Positions 9,276 to 19,190 of a stretch of DNA of 64,000 bases are shown here, piece by piece. Positions within the stretch are counted from its first letter, which is position 1. The number at the start of each line of letters is the position of its first letter. Source of the stretch: an uncultured Litoreibacter sp. (GTDB lineage Bacteria; Pseudomonadota; Alphaproteobacteria; Rhodobacterales; Rhodobacteraceae). The position numbers were made by a program, and so were the translations under genes. The stretch is taken from assembly GCF_947501785.1 (NCBI RefSeq), contig NZ_CANMXB010000001.1:3414501-3478500 (forward strand), read 5' to 3'. The notes under the pieces were generated by a model. That model saw only the letters and a program-made list of their open reading frames with translations, was not told the DNA's origin and did not search any database.

Positions 9276-9680
9276 ATGATCCTCGGCATCGGCACAGATT
9301 TGGCGAATATTGAACGGATCGAGGGCACGTTGGACCGCTTCGGAGACCGCTTCCGCAACCGCGTGTTCACCGAGACGGAGCAGCGCAAGGCCGAGCGCCG
9401 CAAGGACGTCGCCGGCACCTACGCGAAACGCTGGGCGGCCAAGGAGGCGTGCTCCAAAGCGCTGGGCACTGGCCTGCGGATGGGCATTTCGTGGAAAGAC
9501 ATGGCGGTTTCCAACCTCAAGACCGGCCAACCGGTTATGGCCGTCACCGGCTGGGCGGCAGAGCGGCTTTCCTCAATGACCCCAGAGGGTTACGAGGCGG
9601 TAATTCACGTCACCCTAACAGATGACCACCCCTGGGCGCAGGCCTTCGTCGTCATAGAAGCGCTGCCCAAGACAAGTTGA
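9276..9680 (+). CDS. acpS: Holo-[acyl-carrier-protein] synthase
   Basis: Transfers 4'-phosphopantetheine from CoA to acyl carrier protein. The 134 residues start [16 protein letters not shown], with the Mg-binding Asp in GTD, and contain [14 protein letters not shown] and the signature [18 protein letters not shown] with the catalytic Lys-Glu. Length is normal. It lies immediately upstream of the two lepB genes; the pairing acpS-lepB-rnc-era is a standard alphaproteobacterial order. Confidence 0.95.
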   Translation: MILGIGTDLANIERIEGTLDRFGDRFRNRVFTETEQRKAERRKDVAGTYAKRWAAKEACSKALGTGLRMGISWKDMAVSNLKTGQPVMAVTGWAAERLSSMTPEGYEAVIHVTLTDDHPWAQAFVVIEALPKTS

Positions 9681-9751
9681 CCTCCCTCACGCTTGACACC
9701 CAAGCCGCTGACCCGCATTTAACCCTTAACCTACAAGGATAAGAGGCCCAA

Positions 9752-10546
9752 ATGGCGCGCAGTGACGACAAAGAAGACGGCATCACCGAAACCGTAAAAA
9801 CCGTTGTTTACGCGCTGTTGATCGCCGCCGTTTTCCGTAGTTTCTTCTTCCAGCCCTTCTACATCCCCACCGGGTCGATGAAGGACACGCTGCTGGTGGG
9901 CGATTTCATGTTCGTCAACAAAATGGCCTACGGATACTCTAAGTACTCGTGCCCGTTCGGAATTTGCCCGATTGGCGACCGTATTCTGGCGCGCGATCCG
10001 GCGCGTGGCGACGTGGTTGTGTTCCGTCACCCGACTTCGGGCCAAGACTACATCAAGCGGCTGATTGGTTTGCCGGGCGACACAGTTCAAGTCAAAGACG
10101 GGATCATCATCCTGAATGGCAAGGTGCAGGCGCAAACCCCCGACGGAAAATTCATTGAAACCTTTAGCCCGCAAGGCGCCGTGGGAGGTCTGCCTTCCTG
10201 CGAGAACGGAACTGCTGTGCCGCTGGGCGGGGATTGCCCCAAACCCAAAGCCATCGAAGAGTTGGACGACCACGGACCCCATAGTGTGCTCAACATTGTG
10301 GATGGCGGCCGCGCCGACAACACCAAGGTGTACACCGTCCCAGAGGGCCATTTCTTCTTCATGGGCGACAACCGCGATAATTCGGTCGACTCCCGGTTCC
10401 CGCAAGGCGCATCTGGCGGGGTCGGCATGGTGCCGTTTGCAAACCTGCTGGGCCGCGCTGACCGGGTGATCTTCTCCTCCGCTGGAAAGCGTATGTTGTT
10501 TTTCTGGACATGGCGCGGTGACCGGTTCTTCAAGGCCATTCAGTAA
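9752..10546 (+). CDS. lepB: Signal peptidase I (first of two in tandem)
   Basis: Cleaves signal peptides of exported proteins at the outer face of the inner membrane. 264 residues with one N-terminal membrane segment. Catalytic Ser42 lies in FYIPTGSMKDTL and catalytic Lys102 in YIKRLIGLPGDTVQ; the C-terminal box [15 protein letters not shown] is present. An insertion with two Cys (YSKYSCPFGICPIG, about residues 63-75) follows the Ser box. A TTGACA at 9693-9698 with an AT-rich region 17-19 bp downstream is a possible promoter. The neighbouring gene encodes a second, equally complete enzyme. Confidence 0.95.
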   Translation: MARSDDKEDGITETVKTVVYALLIAAVFRSFFFQPFYIPTGSMKDTLLVGDFMFVNKMAYGYSKYSCPFGICPIGDRILARDPARGDVVVFRHPTSGQDYIKRLIGLPGDTVQVKDGIIILNGKVQAQTPDGKFIETFSPQGAVGGLPSCENGTAVPLGGDCPKPKAIEELDDHGPHSVLNIVDGGRADNTKVYTVPEGHFFFMGDNRDNSVDSRFPQGASGGVGMVPFANLLGRADRVIFSSAGKRMLFFWTWRGDRFFKAIQ

Positions 10547-10548
10547 AC

Positions 10549-11289
10549 ATGCGCTCGGCGCGCCGCAGTGAAATCCTGTTGCTCGCGGTGCTTGCACCTT
10601 TCGCCTTTGTCGTCATCTGCATTTTCGTGCTGTTTCGCGCCTACTGGATTCCCACCGGGTCCATGAAGCCGGGGCTGATGACCGGGGACTACTTGCTTGT
10701 CAGCCGTGCCGCCTACGGCTTTCCGGCGCTCACCTGTAGCGTGTCTGATTGCACTGACACCATTGGCGTCTTGGGGCAGCGCCCCGCTCGGGGCGACGTG
10801 GTGACGTTCGTGCATCCCACTGCAGACAAGCATTTCATCAAGCGTATCGTGGGAATGCCGGGGGACACGGTGCAGATGAAGGAAGGTGAGGTTTATCTCA
10901 ATGACGCTGCCCTGAACCGGGATGCTCGGGGCGTGTTTGAGGAGACCTACCAGCTGTTGGACGGCTACTTACCTTGCAGCAATGCGCCCGTTTCCGAGGG
11001 CGAAACTTGTGAGAAAGATCAGTACCTTGAGGTGCTTCCAAACGGGCGTGCCTATTTGACGTTGAGCGTTTCGGACGGTTTGCGGGCAGATGATACGGCC
11101 AAATTTGTGGTGCCTGAAGGCCATGTCTTCGTCATGGGCGACAACCGAGACAATTCCGTAGATTCGCGGTTTCCTGTCGTTTCTGGCGGCATTGGTTTTG
11201 TGCCGATAAAAAATATCATCGGCCGGGCGGAGTTGATAGTGTTCTCGCTGAAGGGCCGGGAGGGAAGAGTGTTTCGATGGGTGCAATAA
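10549..11289 (+). CDS. lepB: Signal peptidase I (second of two in tandem)
   Basis: 246 residues, paralogous to the preceding gene and separated from it by 2 bp. Catalytic Ser38 lies in [12 protein letters not shown] and Lys98 in [30 protein letters not shown] is intact. Like the first copy it has a two-Cys insertion after the Ser box (TCSVSDC). The central region differs markedly between the two, so this is an old duplication, not a recent one. It overlaps rnc by 13 nt. Distinct substrate preference is possible but unproven. Confidence 0.93.
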   Translation: MRSARRSEILLLAVLAPFAFVVICIFVLFRAYWIPTGSMKPGLMTGDYLLVSRAAYGFPALTCSVSDCTDTIGVLGQRPARGDVVTFVHPTADKHFIKRIVGMPGDTVQMKEGEVYLNDAALNRDARGVFEETYQLLDGYLPCSNAPVSEGETCEKDQYLEVLPNGRAYLTLSVSDGLRADDTAKFVVPEGHVFVMGDNRDNSVDSRFPVVSGGIGFVPIKNIIGRAELIVFSLKGREGRVFRWVQ

Positions 11290-11969
11290 AGCTATCCGCT
11301 GAGCTCAGCGCCTTCATGGCGCGGCTCGGGCACGAGTTCGCAAACCCCGAGCTGCTGATCCGGGCGCTCACCCATGGGTCGATCTCATCCGCGACGCGTC
11401 CCGACAACCAACGGCTTGAATTCCTAGGTGACCGTGTTTTGGGCCTGGTGATCGCGGAGACGCTTTTGTCGGAAGACAAATCCGCGGCCGAGGGCGTGTT
11501 AGCCCCCCGCTTCAACGCGCTTGTGCGCAAGGAAACCTGCGCTGCCGTTGCGCGAGAAATTGATCTGGGCGCGGTTTTGAAGCTTGGTAAGTCCGAGATG
11601 GTATCGGGCGGTCGCCGCAAAGAGGCTTTGCTGGGCGACGCCATGGAAGCGGTGATTGCCGCCGTTTATCTCGATGGCGGTATCGAGGCCGCGCGAGGAT
11701 TGATCCTGCGGTTCTGGTCGACACGTGTCACCAATGTCGAAGACGACGCCCGCGACCCCAAGACCGCCTTGCAGGAGCTGTTGCAATCGCGCGGGCAAAC
11801 GCCGCCGAAATACGATATCATCAACCGCGACGGCCCCGACCACGCGCCGCAATTTACCATTGAAGCGCGCGCCGAAAGCGGGCAGAGCGCGCAGGCCGTG
11901 GCCGGATCAAAACGTCAGGCCGAGCAAGCCGCCGCCAAGGCGTTACTGGAAAGACTGGAACATGACTGA
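11277..11969 (+). CDS. rnc: Ribonuclease III
   Basis: Double-strand-specific endoribonuclease for rRNA and mRNA processing. 230 residues. The signature [18 protein letters not shown] with its acidic metal ligands lies at about 42-60, and [20 protein letters not shown] supplies the second acidic cluster. A C-terminal dsRNA-binding domain runs from about residue 155 ([20 protein letters not shown] through [17 protein letters not shown]). It overlaps the upstream lepB by 13 nt and the downstream era by 8 nt, so the three are tightly coupled. Confidence 0.96.
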   Translation: MGAIKLSAELSAFMARLGHEFANPELLIRALTHGSISSATRPDNQRLEFLGDRVLGLVIAETLLSEDKSAAEGVLAPRFNALVRKETCAAVAREIDLGAVLKLGKSEMVSGGRRKEALLGDAMEAVIAAVYLDGGIEAARGLILRFWSTRVTNVEDDARDPKTALQELLQSRGQTPPKYDIINRDGPDHAPQFTIEARAESGQSAQAVAGSKRQAEQAAAKALLERLEHD

Positions 11970-12879
11970 AGCCCCGACCCGCGCCGGATTTGTTGCCCTC
12001 ATTGGCGAGCCGAATGCCGGGAAATCAACGTTGCTGAACCGCATGGTTGGCGCAAAAGTGTCCATCGTGACCCACAAGGTGCAGACCACCCGCGCGCGTA
12101 TTCGTGGCGTCGCGATGGAAGGGCAATCGCAGCTGGTTTTCATCGACACCCCCGGCCTGTTCAAACCACGCCGCCGGCTGGATCGCGCCATGGTCGCGGC
12201 CGCATGGACCGGGGCGTCTGACGCCGACGTCGTCGTGATGATGGTGGAGGCGCATCGCGGCATCACCGAAGGCGTCACGGCCATTTTGGAAGGGCTGCCG
12301 GAACGGGTTGGCAAAGCCAAGGTGGCCCTTGCCCTGAACAAGATTGACCGCGTCAAGCCAGACGTTCTGCTGGGCCTGACGCAACAGTTGAACGAGGCCT
12401 ACCCATTTGCGGAGACCTTCATGATCTCCGCTGAGAAGGGGCACGGCGTCGAGACATTGCGCCATTGGCTGGCCGCTGAGATGCCGGAAAGCCCGTGGCT
12501 ATACCCGGAGGACCAGATTGCCGACCTGCCGATGCGCATGATCGCAGCTGAGATCACCCGCGAAAAGCTGACCCTGCGCCTGCATCAGGAACTGCCCTAC
12601 CAGATGACCGTAGAGACCGAGAATTGGGAGGAACGCAAAGACGGCTCTGCCAAGATCGATCAAGTCGTCTACGTCGTGCGAGACGGGCATAAGGGCATCG
12701 TACTGGGCAACAAAGGTGAGACGATCAAGGCGGTCGGCAAGGCCGCCCGCGAGGAACTGGTCGAATTCCTGGGCCGCAAGATACACCTGTTTTTGCAAGT
12801 CAAAGTGCGCCCGAACTGGCTGGAAGAGAAAGAGCGTTACTCGGAGATGGGGCTCGATTTCAAAGACGGGAACGTATGA
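11962..12879 (+). CDS. era: GTPase Era
   Basis: Ribosome-assembly GTPase that binds the 3' end of 16S rRNA. 305 residues. G1 is GEPNAGKS at residues 15-22, G3 is IDTPG at about 61-65, and G4 is LNKID in the middle of the domain; a KH domain follows ([23 protein letters not shown]). The open frame extends upstream through rnc, but the ATG at 11962 is where family homology begins, overlapping the rnc stop by 8 nt. It overlaps the DUF1491 gene downstream by 4 nt. Confidence 0.97.
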   Translation: MTEAPTRAGFVALIGEPNAGKSTLLNRMVGAKVSIVTHKVQTTRARIRGVAMEGQSQLVFIDTPGLFKPRRRLDRAMVAAAWTGASDADVVVMMVEAHRGITEGVTAILEGLPERVGKAKVALALNKIDRVKPDVLLGLTQQLNEAYPFAETFMISAEKGHGVETLRHWLAAEMPESPWLYPEDQIADLPMRMIAAEITREKLTLRLHQELPYQMTVETENWEERKDGSAKIDQVVYVVRDGHKGIVLGNKGETIKAVGKAAREELVEFLGRKIHLFLQVKVRPNWLEEKERYSEMGLDFKDGNV

Positions 12880-13208
12880 CCCGGCTCACGGCTGAATTCT
12901 GGGTAAGTGCCTATCTGCGGCGGCTGCAACTGTCTGATATTCCTGCTTTTGTGACGTCCAAAGGGGACGCGACCGCAGGCGCTGTTCTGGTGAAGTTGAA
13001 TTCGCTGGATGGGCAAGCTTGCTGCTACCAACGGTCCTTTGATTTGATGAGCGGCGAACGCGCCTGGGTGGTGTTGGCGCAGGGCGTTGAAGCCGATGTG
13101 GACGCCGCCCTGGCCAAGCAGCGCAGCTTTGACCCGGACCTTTGGGTGATTGAGGTGGAAGACCGAGAAGGGCGGCATCTTCTGGATGAACCGGGGTTGG
13201 CAGGATGA
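12876..13208 (+). CDS. DUF1491 family protein
   Basis: A 110-residue cytoplasmic protein starting [20 protein letters not shown] and containing GDATAGAVLVKLNSLDG and DLWVIEVEDREGRHLLDEPG. This matches the small alphaproteobacterial DUF1491 family, usually found near recO and era; no biochemical role is known. It starts in an ATGA overlap with the era stop. The hairpin repeat (copy B) lies between it and recO. Confidence 0.85.
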   Translation: MTRLTAEFWVSAYLRRLQLSDIPAFVTSKGDATAGAVLVKLNSLDGQACCYQRSFDLMSGERAWVVLAQGVEADVDAALAKQRSFDPDLWVIEVEDREGRHLLDEPGLAG

Positions 13209-13217
13209 GCGCCTTTG

Positions 13218-13316
13218 GCGCGCATGAGGTTTTGCGCCGCGCTTGCGCGCGCCGCGATAATGAGGGGGCGCTGCCCCCTCAAACTCCCCCGGCATATTTC
13301 TGGCAAAAAGAAGCTC
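13218..13316 (+). repeat. Intergenic hairpin repeat, copy B
   Basis: Noncoding block between DUF1491 and recO. It contains a GCGCGC-rich start, a perfect 8 bp hairpin GAGGGGGC/GCCCCCTC at 13262-13280 with a 3-nt loop, then CTCCCCCGGCATATTTCTGG and CAAAAAGAAGCT. The ATATTT.TGGCA.AAAGAAGCT tail is shared with copy C at 62588-62687. The hairpin could weaken transcription into recO. Confidence 0.6.
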
Positions 13317-13320
13317 AGTG

Positions 13321-14046
13321 ATGGAGTGGCGGGGGCAAGGGATATTGCTCTCGGTGCGGCGGCACGGTGAACATGCGGCCATTGTTGAGGTGTTTACCCG
13401 AGATCATGGGGTGCATGCCGGCGTGGTGCGGGGCGGGACGTCTCGCAAGCTGGCCCCTGTCTTGCAGCCCGGCGCGCAGCTGGATGTCAGTTGGCGGGCG
13501 CGGCTACAAGACCATTTGGGGGCATTTACCGTTGAGCCGGTCAAGTCCCGGGCGGCGCAGGTGATGGGGGACAGGCAGGCCTTGGCGGGGCTGAATGCCG
13601 TCTGCGGCCTTCTGTGTTTTGCCTTGGGCGAACGCGACCCGCATCCGGAGCTGTACGACCAGAGTTTGGACCTGTTTGATCGGCTCGGCAGCGATCCCGC
13701 CTGGCCACTGGCCTACATGTTTTGGGAATTGGCGCTGCTGGAAGAGCTGGGCTTCGGGCTGGACCTGGAGAGCTGCGCGGTCACCGGGGAAACCCAGGAG
13801 CTAACATTTGTCTCGCCCAAATCGGGGCGGGCGGTGTCGGCAAAGGGGGCTGGCGCATGGGCCGATAGATTGTTGCCATTGCCGCCGGCATTGCGGGGGC
13901 TTTTTGGTCAGAACGCCATGGATGAGGTGCCGGCAGGGATGCGCGTGACGGGCCACTTTCTGGAGGCGTGGATGGCTCCGTCCCTCGGCAACAAGCCCGT
14001 GCCTGCGGCGCGGCAGAGGTTGGTAGATGTGCTGACCTCCGGCTAG
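13321..14046 (+). CDS. recO: DNA repair protein RecO
   Basis: Loads RecA onto gapped DNA with RecR. 241 residues: an N-terminal OB-fold ([27 protein letters not shown] in two halves, then [21 protein letters not shown]) followed by a helical region ([27 protein letters not shown]). I use the ATG at 13321 because RecO proteins begin M-E-W; a GTG one codon earlier is possible. It is the last gene of the acpS-lepB-lepB-rnc-era run and ends 2 nt from the convergent META-domain gene. Confidence 0.93.
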   Translation: MEWRGQGILLSVRRHGEHAAIVEVFTRDHGVHAGVVRGGTSRKLAPVLQPGAQLDVSWRARLQDHLGAFTVEPVKSRAAQVMGDRQALAGLNAVCGLLCFALGERDPHPELYDQSLDLFDRLGSDPAWPLAYMFWELALLEELGFGLDLESCAVTGETQELTFVSPKSGRAVSAKGAGAWADRLLPLPPALRGLFGQNAMDEVPAGMRVTGHFLEAWMAPSLGNKPVPAARQRLVDVLTSG

Positions 14047-14048
14047 GT

Positions 14049-14435
14049 CTATTCGACCTCGAATTCCATTTTTTCGCCCTCGGCGGTGCTGAGGATCAGG
14101 TGTATGCCGGAGACCTCGGACAGGGTCATGTCTGACAAGGTTTTGAAATAGAGGCTTTCGGCGTCCAGATCGGGGCAGGCCCTTTTCGTGGATAGGATTG
14201 GCCCAGCTTTGAACCATGGGTAAGGGACTTCCTGGATGGCGGAATAGCTGTTGCAGGGGCCTTGGCCCGCAATCTTCCCTTCCTCGGGGAAGGTGATCGT
14301 CGCACGGGCGGGGAAGGGCTCGCCATTGATCGACCTCAGCGTAAATACCTTTTCGGCTGCCCCGTGGCCGGTCAGCGTTTCATCGCCCTGGCAAAAGCCA
14401 AGAAAGAGGGGAAGGAGCAGGGCCGCACGTATCAT
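14049..14435 (-). CDS. META domain (HslJ-like) secreted protein
   Basis: A 128-residue exported protein with an N-terminal signal sequence (MIRAALLLPLFLGFCQGDE). The Cys after FLGF is not in a canonical lipobox, so a lipoprotein is uncertain. The body has the META pattern: FTLRSINGEPFPARATITF, GKIAGQGPCNSY, and STKRACPDLDAE followed by a strand-rich C-terminus. HslJ-type META proteins are linked to stress or outer-membrane functions with no firm mechanism. It is convergent with recO. Confidence 0.75.
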   Translation of the reverse strand: MIRAALLLPLFLGFCQGDETLTGHGAAEKVFTLRSINGEPFPARATITFPEEGKIAGQGPCNSYSAIQEVPYPWFKAGPILSTKRACPDLDAESLYFKTLSDMTLSEVSGIHLILSTAEGEKMEFEVE

Positions 14436-14459
14436 CCGCCCTTCCTAGCAAGGATTGGA

Positions 14460-16151
14460 TCAGCCCAAAAGGCGGCGGGCGATCACTTGTGCCTGAATTT
14501 CGGCGGCGCCCTCGAAGATGTTGAGGATACGTGCGTCGCACAGGATGCGGCTGATCTTGTATTCCAGCGCGAAGCCGTTGCCCCCGTGGATTTGCAACCC
14601 GTTATCGGCGCAAGACCATGCGACACGTGCGCCGAGCAGCTTGGCCATGCCGGCCTCAAGGTCGCAGCGGCGGTCATTGTCCTTCTCGAAGGCGGAGAAG
14701 TAGGTCAACTGACGGGCCACCATGGTTTCCACGGCCATCATGGCCAGCTTGCCGGAAACACGGGGGAAATTGATCAGGCTCTTGCCGAATTGCTTGCGGT
14801 CCTGGGCGTATTGCATCGACACGTCCAGGGCGGAGGCTGCGACGCCCAGCGCACGGGCGGCGGTCTGGATGCGCGCGGATTCAAAGGTTTGCATCAGTTG
14901 TTTGAAGCCCTGGCCTTCTACGCCGCCCAAAAGGTTCTCGCCTTTGACTTTGAAATTGTCGAAGGCCAGCTCGTACTCCTTCATGCCGCGATAGCCCAAG
15001 ACCTCGATCTCGCCGCCGGACATGCCGTCGGTCGGGAAGGGGGCCTCGTCCGTACCGGGGGTCTTTTCGGCCAGAAACATCGACAGCCCTTTGTAGTCAG
15101 AGGTGTCGGGATCGGTGCGGGCGAGCAGGGTCATGACCTGCGTTCGGGCTGCGTGGGTGATCCACGTTTTGTTGCCGGTGATGGTGTAGTCTTCGTTGGA
15201 TTTGACGGCGCGGGTTCTCAGGGAACCGAGGTCGGAGCCGGTGTTTGGCTCGGTGAACACGGCTGTTGGCAGCGTTTCGGCGGAGGCCAGCTGCGGCAGC
15301 CACTTTTGCTTTTGTTCCTCGGTGCCGCCGCACAGGATCAATTCGGCAGCGATCTCTGACCGGGTGCCCAGCGAGCCTACGCCGATATAGCCGCGCGACA
15401 GCTCTTCCGAGACGACGCACATGGCCGTCTTGGACATGCCGAAGCCGCCATATTCTTCCGGGATGGTGAGGCCAAAGACGCCGAGCTCAGCCATTTCCTC
15501 GATGATCTCCATCGGGATGAGTTCATCTTTGAGATGCCAGTCATGGGCGTGAGGCTCGACCTTGTCGAGGGAGAAGCGGCGGAATTGCTCGCGGATCATC
15601 TCCATCTCGTCATCCAAGCCGGTATTGCCGACCGTGGCATTGGCAGCTTGTTCCTGCATCAATTCGACCAGCCGCGTGCGGGCGGCTTGGGTGTTGCCGG
15701 ACTGGGTCAGAGCCATAACGGATGGGTTCATCATCGCGCGTTGGTCGTCCTGGGTCAGTCCCATATCTTGCGGGCGCAGCATTTCGCCTTGAGACATCGG
15801 GATGCCGCCGTAGATCTGCCAGAGGTATTCGCCAAACGCGATCTGGTGGATCAGCTGCTCGGCCTCGCCAAACTTGCCGTCAGCCTGCAGTTTTTCGGCC
15901 CAGTTTTGCATTTGTTGTAGGGCTTGCGCGTATGTGGCGAGCCAAGCCAAGCCATGGGCGGCAGTCTGGTTTTCCTCAAGCAAAGCAGCGGAAACGCGTC
16001 CGTCCTTTGTCAGAAGCGCCGCCACTTTGGCTTTCGCGGTCGCCAGCAATTCATTCACGGCCGGAACGGCGGCCGAGGTGTGCGTCAGCAGGTCCGAGAT
16101 GACCAAAGGTTGTACGCCCGTCATTGTGATATCCTGCCCGTCATGTGCCAT
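14460..16151 (-). CDS. mcd: Acyl-CoA dehydrogenase with N-terminal extension, probable (2S)-methylsuccinyl-CoA dehydrogenase
   Basis: 563 residues, about 170 longer than ordinary acyl-CoA dehydrogenases because of an N-terminal helical extension (to about residue 165). The FAD dehydrogenase core follows: IPEEYGGFGMS, TAVFTEPNTGSDLGSLRTRA for flavin and substrate binding, and IFEGAAEIQAQVIARRLL at the end with the catalytic-base Glu. This architecture is known for methylsuccinyl-CoA dehydrogenase of the ethylmalonyl-CoA pathway, which makes mesaconyl-CoA and passes electrons to ETF; etfAB lie in this window. The ATG at 16151 has an AGGGA site. A perfect TATAAT -10 (complement of 16208-16213) lies upstream. 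Another acyl-CoA dehydrogenase role cannot be excluded. Confidence 0.78.
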   Translation of the reverse strand: MAHDGQDITMTGVQPLVISDLLTHTSAAVPAVNELLATAKAKVAALLTKDGRVSAALLEENQTAAHGLAWLATYAQALQQMQNWAEKLQADGKFGEAEQLIHQIAFGEYLWQIYGGIPMSQGEMLRPQDMGLTQDDQRAMMNPSVMALTQSGNTQAARTRLVELMQEQAANATVGNTGLDDEMEMIREQFRRFSLDKVEPHAHDWHLKDELIPMEIIEEMAELGVFGLTIPEEYGGFGMSKTAMCVVSEELSRGYIGVGSLGTRSEIAAELILCGGTEEQKQKWLPQLASAETLPTAVFTEPNTGSDLGSLRTRAVKSNEDYTITGNKTWITHAARTQVMTLLARTDPDTSDYKGLSMFLAEKTPGTDEAPFPTDGMSGGEIEVLGYRGMKEYELAFDNFKVKGENLLGGVEGQGFKQLMQTFESARIQTAARALGVAASALDVSMQYAQDRKQFGKSLINFPRVSGKLAMMAVETMVARQLTYFSAFEKDNDRRCDLEAGMAKLLGARVAWSCADNGLQIHGGNGFALEYKISRILCDARILNIFEGAAEIQAQVIARRLLG

Positions 16152-16298
16152 GTTCGAATCCCTAAACTCGCTTGAGATTGTTCTAGCCATTGTGCGAGTG
16201 CAGCGCAATTATAATTCGCGAAACATCCGTTGAGTGAATTAAAATGTCGCAGGCCGATTTCTGATGCGGAGGCCCGCGCCGCGTTATACTACCACGGT

Positions 16299-17066
16299 AT
16301 GGAGCTTTTGCTGAGCAGCTACGGGGCAAGCACAATACTGGCCGCAGTGTCCATTGCCTTCGTCGCGGGCGCAATCAAAGGGGTTGTCGGGTTTGCAATG
16401 CCGACGATCATGATCTCGGGGCTGGCGTCGTTCATGTCGCCGGAACTGGCTTTGGCGGGTCTAATCTTGCCCACGCTTGTCACCAACGGGATGCAGGCTT
16501 TGCGACAGGGCATCGCCGCCGCTTGGGGGTCGATAAAGAAATTCCGGGTGTTCCTGAGCGTCGGACTGGTGATGCTGCTGCTCAGCGCGCAATTGGTCCG
16601 CATCCTACCTACGCATTGGCTGTTTCTTGGGATCGGGCTTCCGATCACCGTTTTCACTGCGAGCCAGTTGTTTGGCTGGAGGCCTGCCTCAATCATCCGC
16701 AACGTCCGGGCCGAGGCGGCGGTTGGCGCTTTGGCGGGTTTTGTCGGCGGAATGTCAGGAGTTTGGGGACCCCCAACCGTGGCCTACCTGACGGCGATCG
16801 AGACCCCAAAGAAGGAACATCTGCGCATTCAGGGCGCGATTTACGGACTTGGAGCGACGGCTCTATTCCTAGCACATCTGCAATCCGGGGTGATCCGTGC
16901 GGAGACGTTGCCGCTATCCGTGGGGTTGGTTGTTCCAGCCGTCCTGGGAATCTGGGTGGGTTTTCAAGTTCAAGACCGCATCAATCAGGAGCTTTTTCGC
17001 AAAGTCACGCTTTGGGTGCTGCTCCTGGCGGGATTGAACCTTCTGCGACGCGGTTTGGCGGGCTAG
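16299..17066 (+). CDS. TSUP/TauE family permease (sulfite exporter-like)
   Basis: 255 residues with about eight membrane segments. The duplicated family signature appears as VAGAIKGVVGFAMPTIMI in the first half and VGALAGFVGGMSGVWGPPTVAYL in the second. TSUP proteins move sulfur-containing or other organic anions; the substrate is unknown. An upstream in-frame start would add 23 polar residues, but the ATG at 16299 begins at the first helix. It is divergent from mcd and overlaps the convergent DUF3859 gene by 4 nt. Confidence 0.85.
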   Translation: MELLLSSYGASTILAAVSIAFVAGAIKGVVGFAMPTIMISGLASFMSPELALAGLILPTLVTNGMQALRQGIAAAWGSIKKFRVFLSVGLVMLLLSAQLVRILPTHWLFLGIGLPITVFTASQLFGWRPASIIRNVRAEAAVGALAGFVGGMSGVWGPPTVAYLTAIETPKKEHLRIQGAIYGLGATALFLAHLQSGVIRAETLPLSVGLVVPAVLGIWVGFQVQDRINQELFRKVTLWVLLLAGLNLLRRGLAG

Positions 17067-17599
17067 CTTGTCAGGGACACCCCGTCGCAAACTCCTGCAA
17101 GCTGCGGTAGCAGCGCGGGGTCAACCACCTGGAAGGTCACGCTGTAAAGCGTCCTGAACCCTTTTCTCGCCTCAAAGGTCCACGTGCCTTCCACGAACTC
17201 GTAAGGGTGCTCGAACTCAAAGAAATTGAGATTTGAGCCCTTGGGCGTCATGTTGGCCGTCCAGCTGTCTTGGGTCAGCTCAGACCCAATGAAGGGCGGA
17301 TGCGTGACGGTGATGCGGACATTGTTCAACACCCTCGGCGCAACCGGTCGCATGTCCACCCCCAGAGCCAGGCCTTTGACCAGCGGGATGGTTTGGGTTT
17401 CCGCAACGATCTTTTGCCAGTCCTGCCGGACCTGCACCGTGCCGGTTGCGGTATCTGGCGCCGCAATCGTCTCGTCCGTATCCGAACCGCAGACAAGTCC
17501 GAACTTCAGGTCCTGAACGCGGGTTTGGTCAAACGAAACGCCCGCCGCCATGACTGGCAGCGGGACAAAAATCATTGATATCAGGAGCTTGTTAGCCAA
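17063..17599 (-). CDS. DUF3859 domain periplasmic protein
   Basis: 178 residues with a cleavable signal peptide ([20 protein letters not shown]). The mature region is strand-rich: [51 protein letters not shown] and [20 protein letters not shown]. The TVTHPP...W pattern and the final F.VVDP block fit DUF3859. It has two Cys, near residue 37 and close to the C-terminus, that could form a disulfide. Function is unknown. The start overlaps the pckA stop by 8 nt. Confidence 0.7.
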   Translation of the reverse strand: MANKLLISMIFVPLPVMAAGVSFDQTRVQDLKFGLVCGSDTDETIAAPDTATGTVQVRQDWQKIVAETQTIPLVKGLALGVDMRPVAPRVLNNVRITVTHPPFIGSELTQDSWTANMTPKGSNLNFFEFEHPYEFVEGTWTFEARKGFRTLYSVTFQVVDPALLPQLAGVCDGVSLTS

Positions 17600-19190
17600 T
17601 CGCCGCCGCTTTCACATCAGCGTCAATATGGGGCAGATATTGTTCGAAATTGGCGGAAAACATATCCACCAGCTTTGCTGCCTGACGGTCATACGCCTCC
17701 GGATTGTCCCAGGTGCGGCGCGGATCCAGGATCACATCAGCGACCCCTTCTGCGGAGACAGGTACATCAAATCCGAAATTGGCGTCCCTTCGGAATTCCC
17801 CTTTGTTCAAGGAGCCGTCCAACGCTGCGCTTAGCAATGCGCGAGTGGCGCGGATTGGCATGCGGGAGCCTGTGCCGTAAGCCCCGCCGGTCCAACCCGT
17901 GTTGACCAGCCAGCATGTCGAGCCGTGTTTGGCGATCTTTCCCTGCAGCAGCTTGCCATACACTTCCGGACGACGGGGCATGAAGGGCGCGCCGAAGCAG
18001 GTGGAGAATGTGGGCTCAGGCTCGGTCACGCCGCGTTCGGTGCCTGCAACCTTGGAGGTGAAGCCGGACAGGAAGTGATACATGGCCTGCGCAGGGGTCA
18101 GCCGCGCAATGGGGGGCAACACACCGAACGCATCGCATGTCAGCATGATGATATTCTTGGGGTGCCCGCCCAGCGCGGTTTCTGACGCGTTAGAGATGTA
18201 GTGCAGCGGGTAAGCGCAGCGCATGTTTGCGGTCAAGCTGTCATCCTCAAAATCGAGCTCTTTGGTCTCCGGGTCGAAAACCATATTCTCGATGACCGTG
18301 CCGAATTTCTCCGTGGTGGCGAAGATCTCGGGCTCTGCTGTCGGCGACAGGTTGATGGTCTTGGCGTAGCAACCGCCTTCAAAGTTGAAGGAGCCGCGGT
18401 CCGACCAGCCGTGTTCATCGTCGCCAATCAACGTGCGGGACGGTTCCGCCGACAAGGTGGTTTTCCCGGTGCCTGACAATCCGAAGAAGATGGCGGTATC
18501 CGCCGGATTGCCGGGCGCGTGGTTGGCCGAGCAATGCATGGGCATGATGCCCTTTTCAGGCAGCAAATAATTGAGAAGGGAGAAGACCGACTTCTTGTTC
18601 TCACCGGCATAGGCCGTGCCGCCGATCAGGATCAGCTTTTTGTCGAAATGCATCGCGATCACGGTCTCGGAGCGGCAGCCATGCTTGTCCGCATCCGCTT
18701 TGAAGCTCGGGCAGTTGATAATGGTGAATTCGGGGATGAAGCTTTCCAGCTCGGAGGCCTCCGGGCGGCGCAGCATGTGGCGGATGAAGAGGCCATGCCA
18801 AGCCAGTTCCGTCACCACCCGGACGTCAAGTCGCTGCGACGGGTCCGCCCCGCCAAACAGGTCTTGCACGTAGTAGTCTCGGCCTTTCATGTGGGCCAGC
18901 ATATCGGCGTGGAGCACATCAAACTTGTCCGCATCCATCGGCGCGTTGTTGTCCCACCAGATCGAGTTTTCAACGCTTGGTGTTCGGACCACAAACTTGT
19001 CTTTGGGGGACCGCCCCGTATGGGCGCCGGTGGTAACCAGGAAAGCGCCTCCTTTTCCCAAGGTGCCTTCGCCATTTTTGAGAGCGGTCTCGATCAGGGC
19101 AGGTTCCAGATAGTTGTAGTACACGTCTCCAAGTCCGGTGATGCCTTGGGTGTCCAGCGTGTGAGCTGGGTTAACGCGTCCGTGTGTCAT
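17592..19190 (-). CDS. pckA: Phosphoenolpyruvate carboxykinase (ATP)
   Basis: Converts oxaloacetate to phosphoenolpyruvate for gluconeogenesis. 532 residues. Motifs in order: [17 protein letters not shown] for the substrate arginine, [12 protein letters not shown], the kinase P-loop [24 protein letters not shown] for metal binding, and [15 protein letters not shown] near the C-terminus. The ATG at 19190 has an AGGAG site; the open frame upstream lacks homology. A TATACC element (complement of 19286-19291) could be a -10 but its -35 is weak. It is divergent from chvI, and in rhizobia ChvI is reported to affect pckA-type central metabolism. Confidence 0.97.
   Translation of the reverse strand: MTHGRVNPAHTLDTQGITGLGDVYYNYLEPALIETALKNGEGTLGKGGAFLVTTGAHTGRSPKDKFVVRTPSVENSIWWDNNAPMDADKFDVLHADMLAHMKGRDYYVQDLFGGADPSQRLDVRVVTELAWHGLFIRHMLRRPEASELESFIPEFTIINCPSFKADADKHGCRSETVIAMHFDKKLILIGGTAYAGENKKSVFSLLNYLLPEKGIMPMHCSANHAPGNPADTAIFFGLSGTGKTTLSAEPSRTLIGDDEHGWSDRGSFNFEGGCYAKTINLSPTAEPEIFATTEKFGTVIENMVFDPETKELDFEDDSLTANMRCAYPLHYISNASETALGGHPKNIIMLTCDAFGVLPPIARLTPAQAMYHFLSGFTSKVAGTERGVTEPEPTFSTCFGAPFMPRRPEVYGKLLQGKIAKHGSTCWLVNTGWTGGAYGTGSRMPIRATRALLSAALDGSLNKGEFRRDANFGFDVPVSAEGVADVILDPRRTWDNPEAYDRQAAKLVDMFSANFEQYLPHIDADVKAAAIG

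Noticed and set aside
16140-16160. A GTTCGAATCCC string resembling a tRNA T-loop
   Set aside because: No acceptor, D or anticodon stems can be formed around it; it lies at the start of the acyl-CoA dehydrogenase gene and includes its ribosome site.
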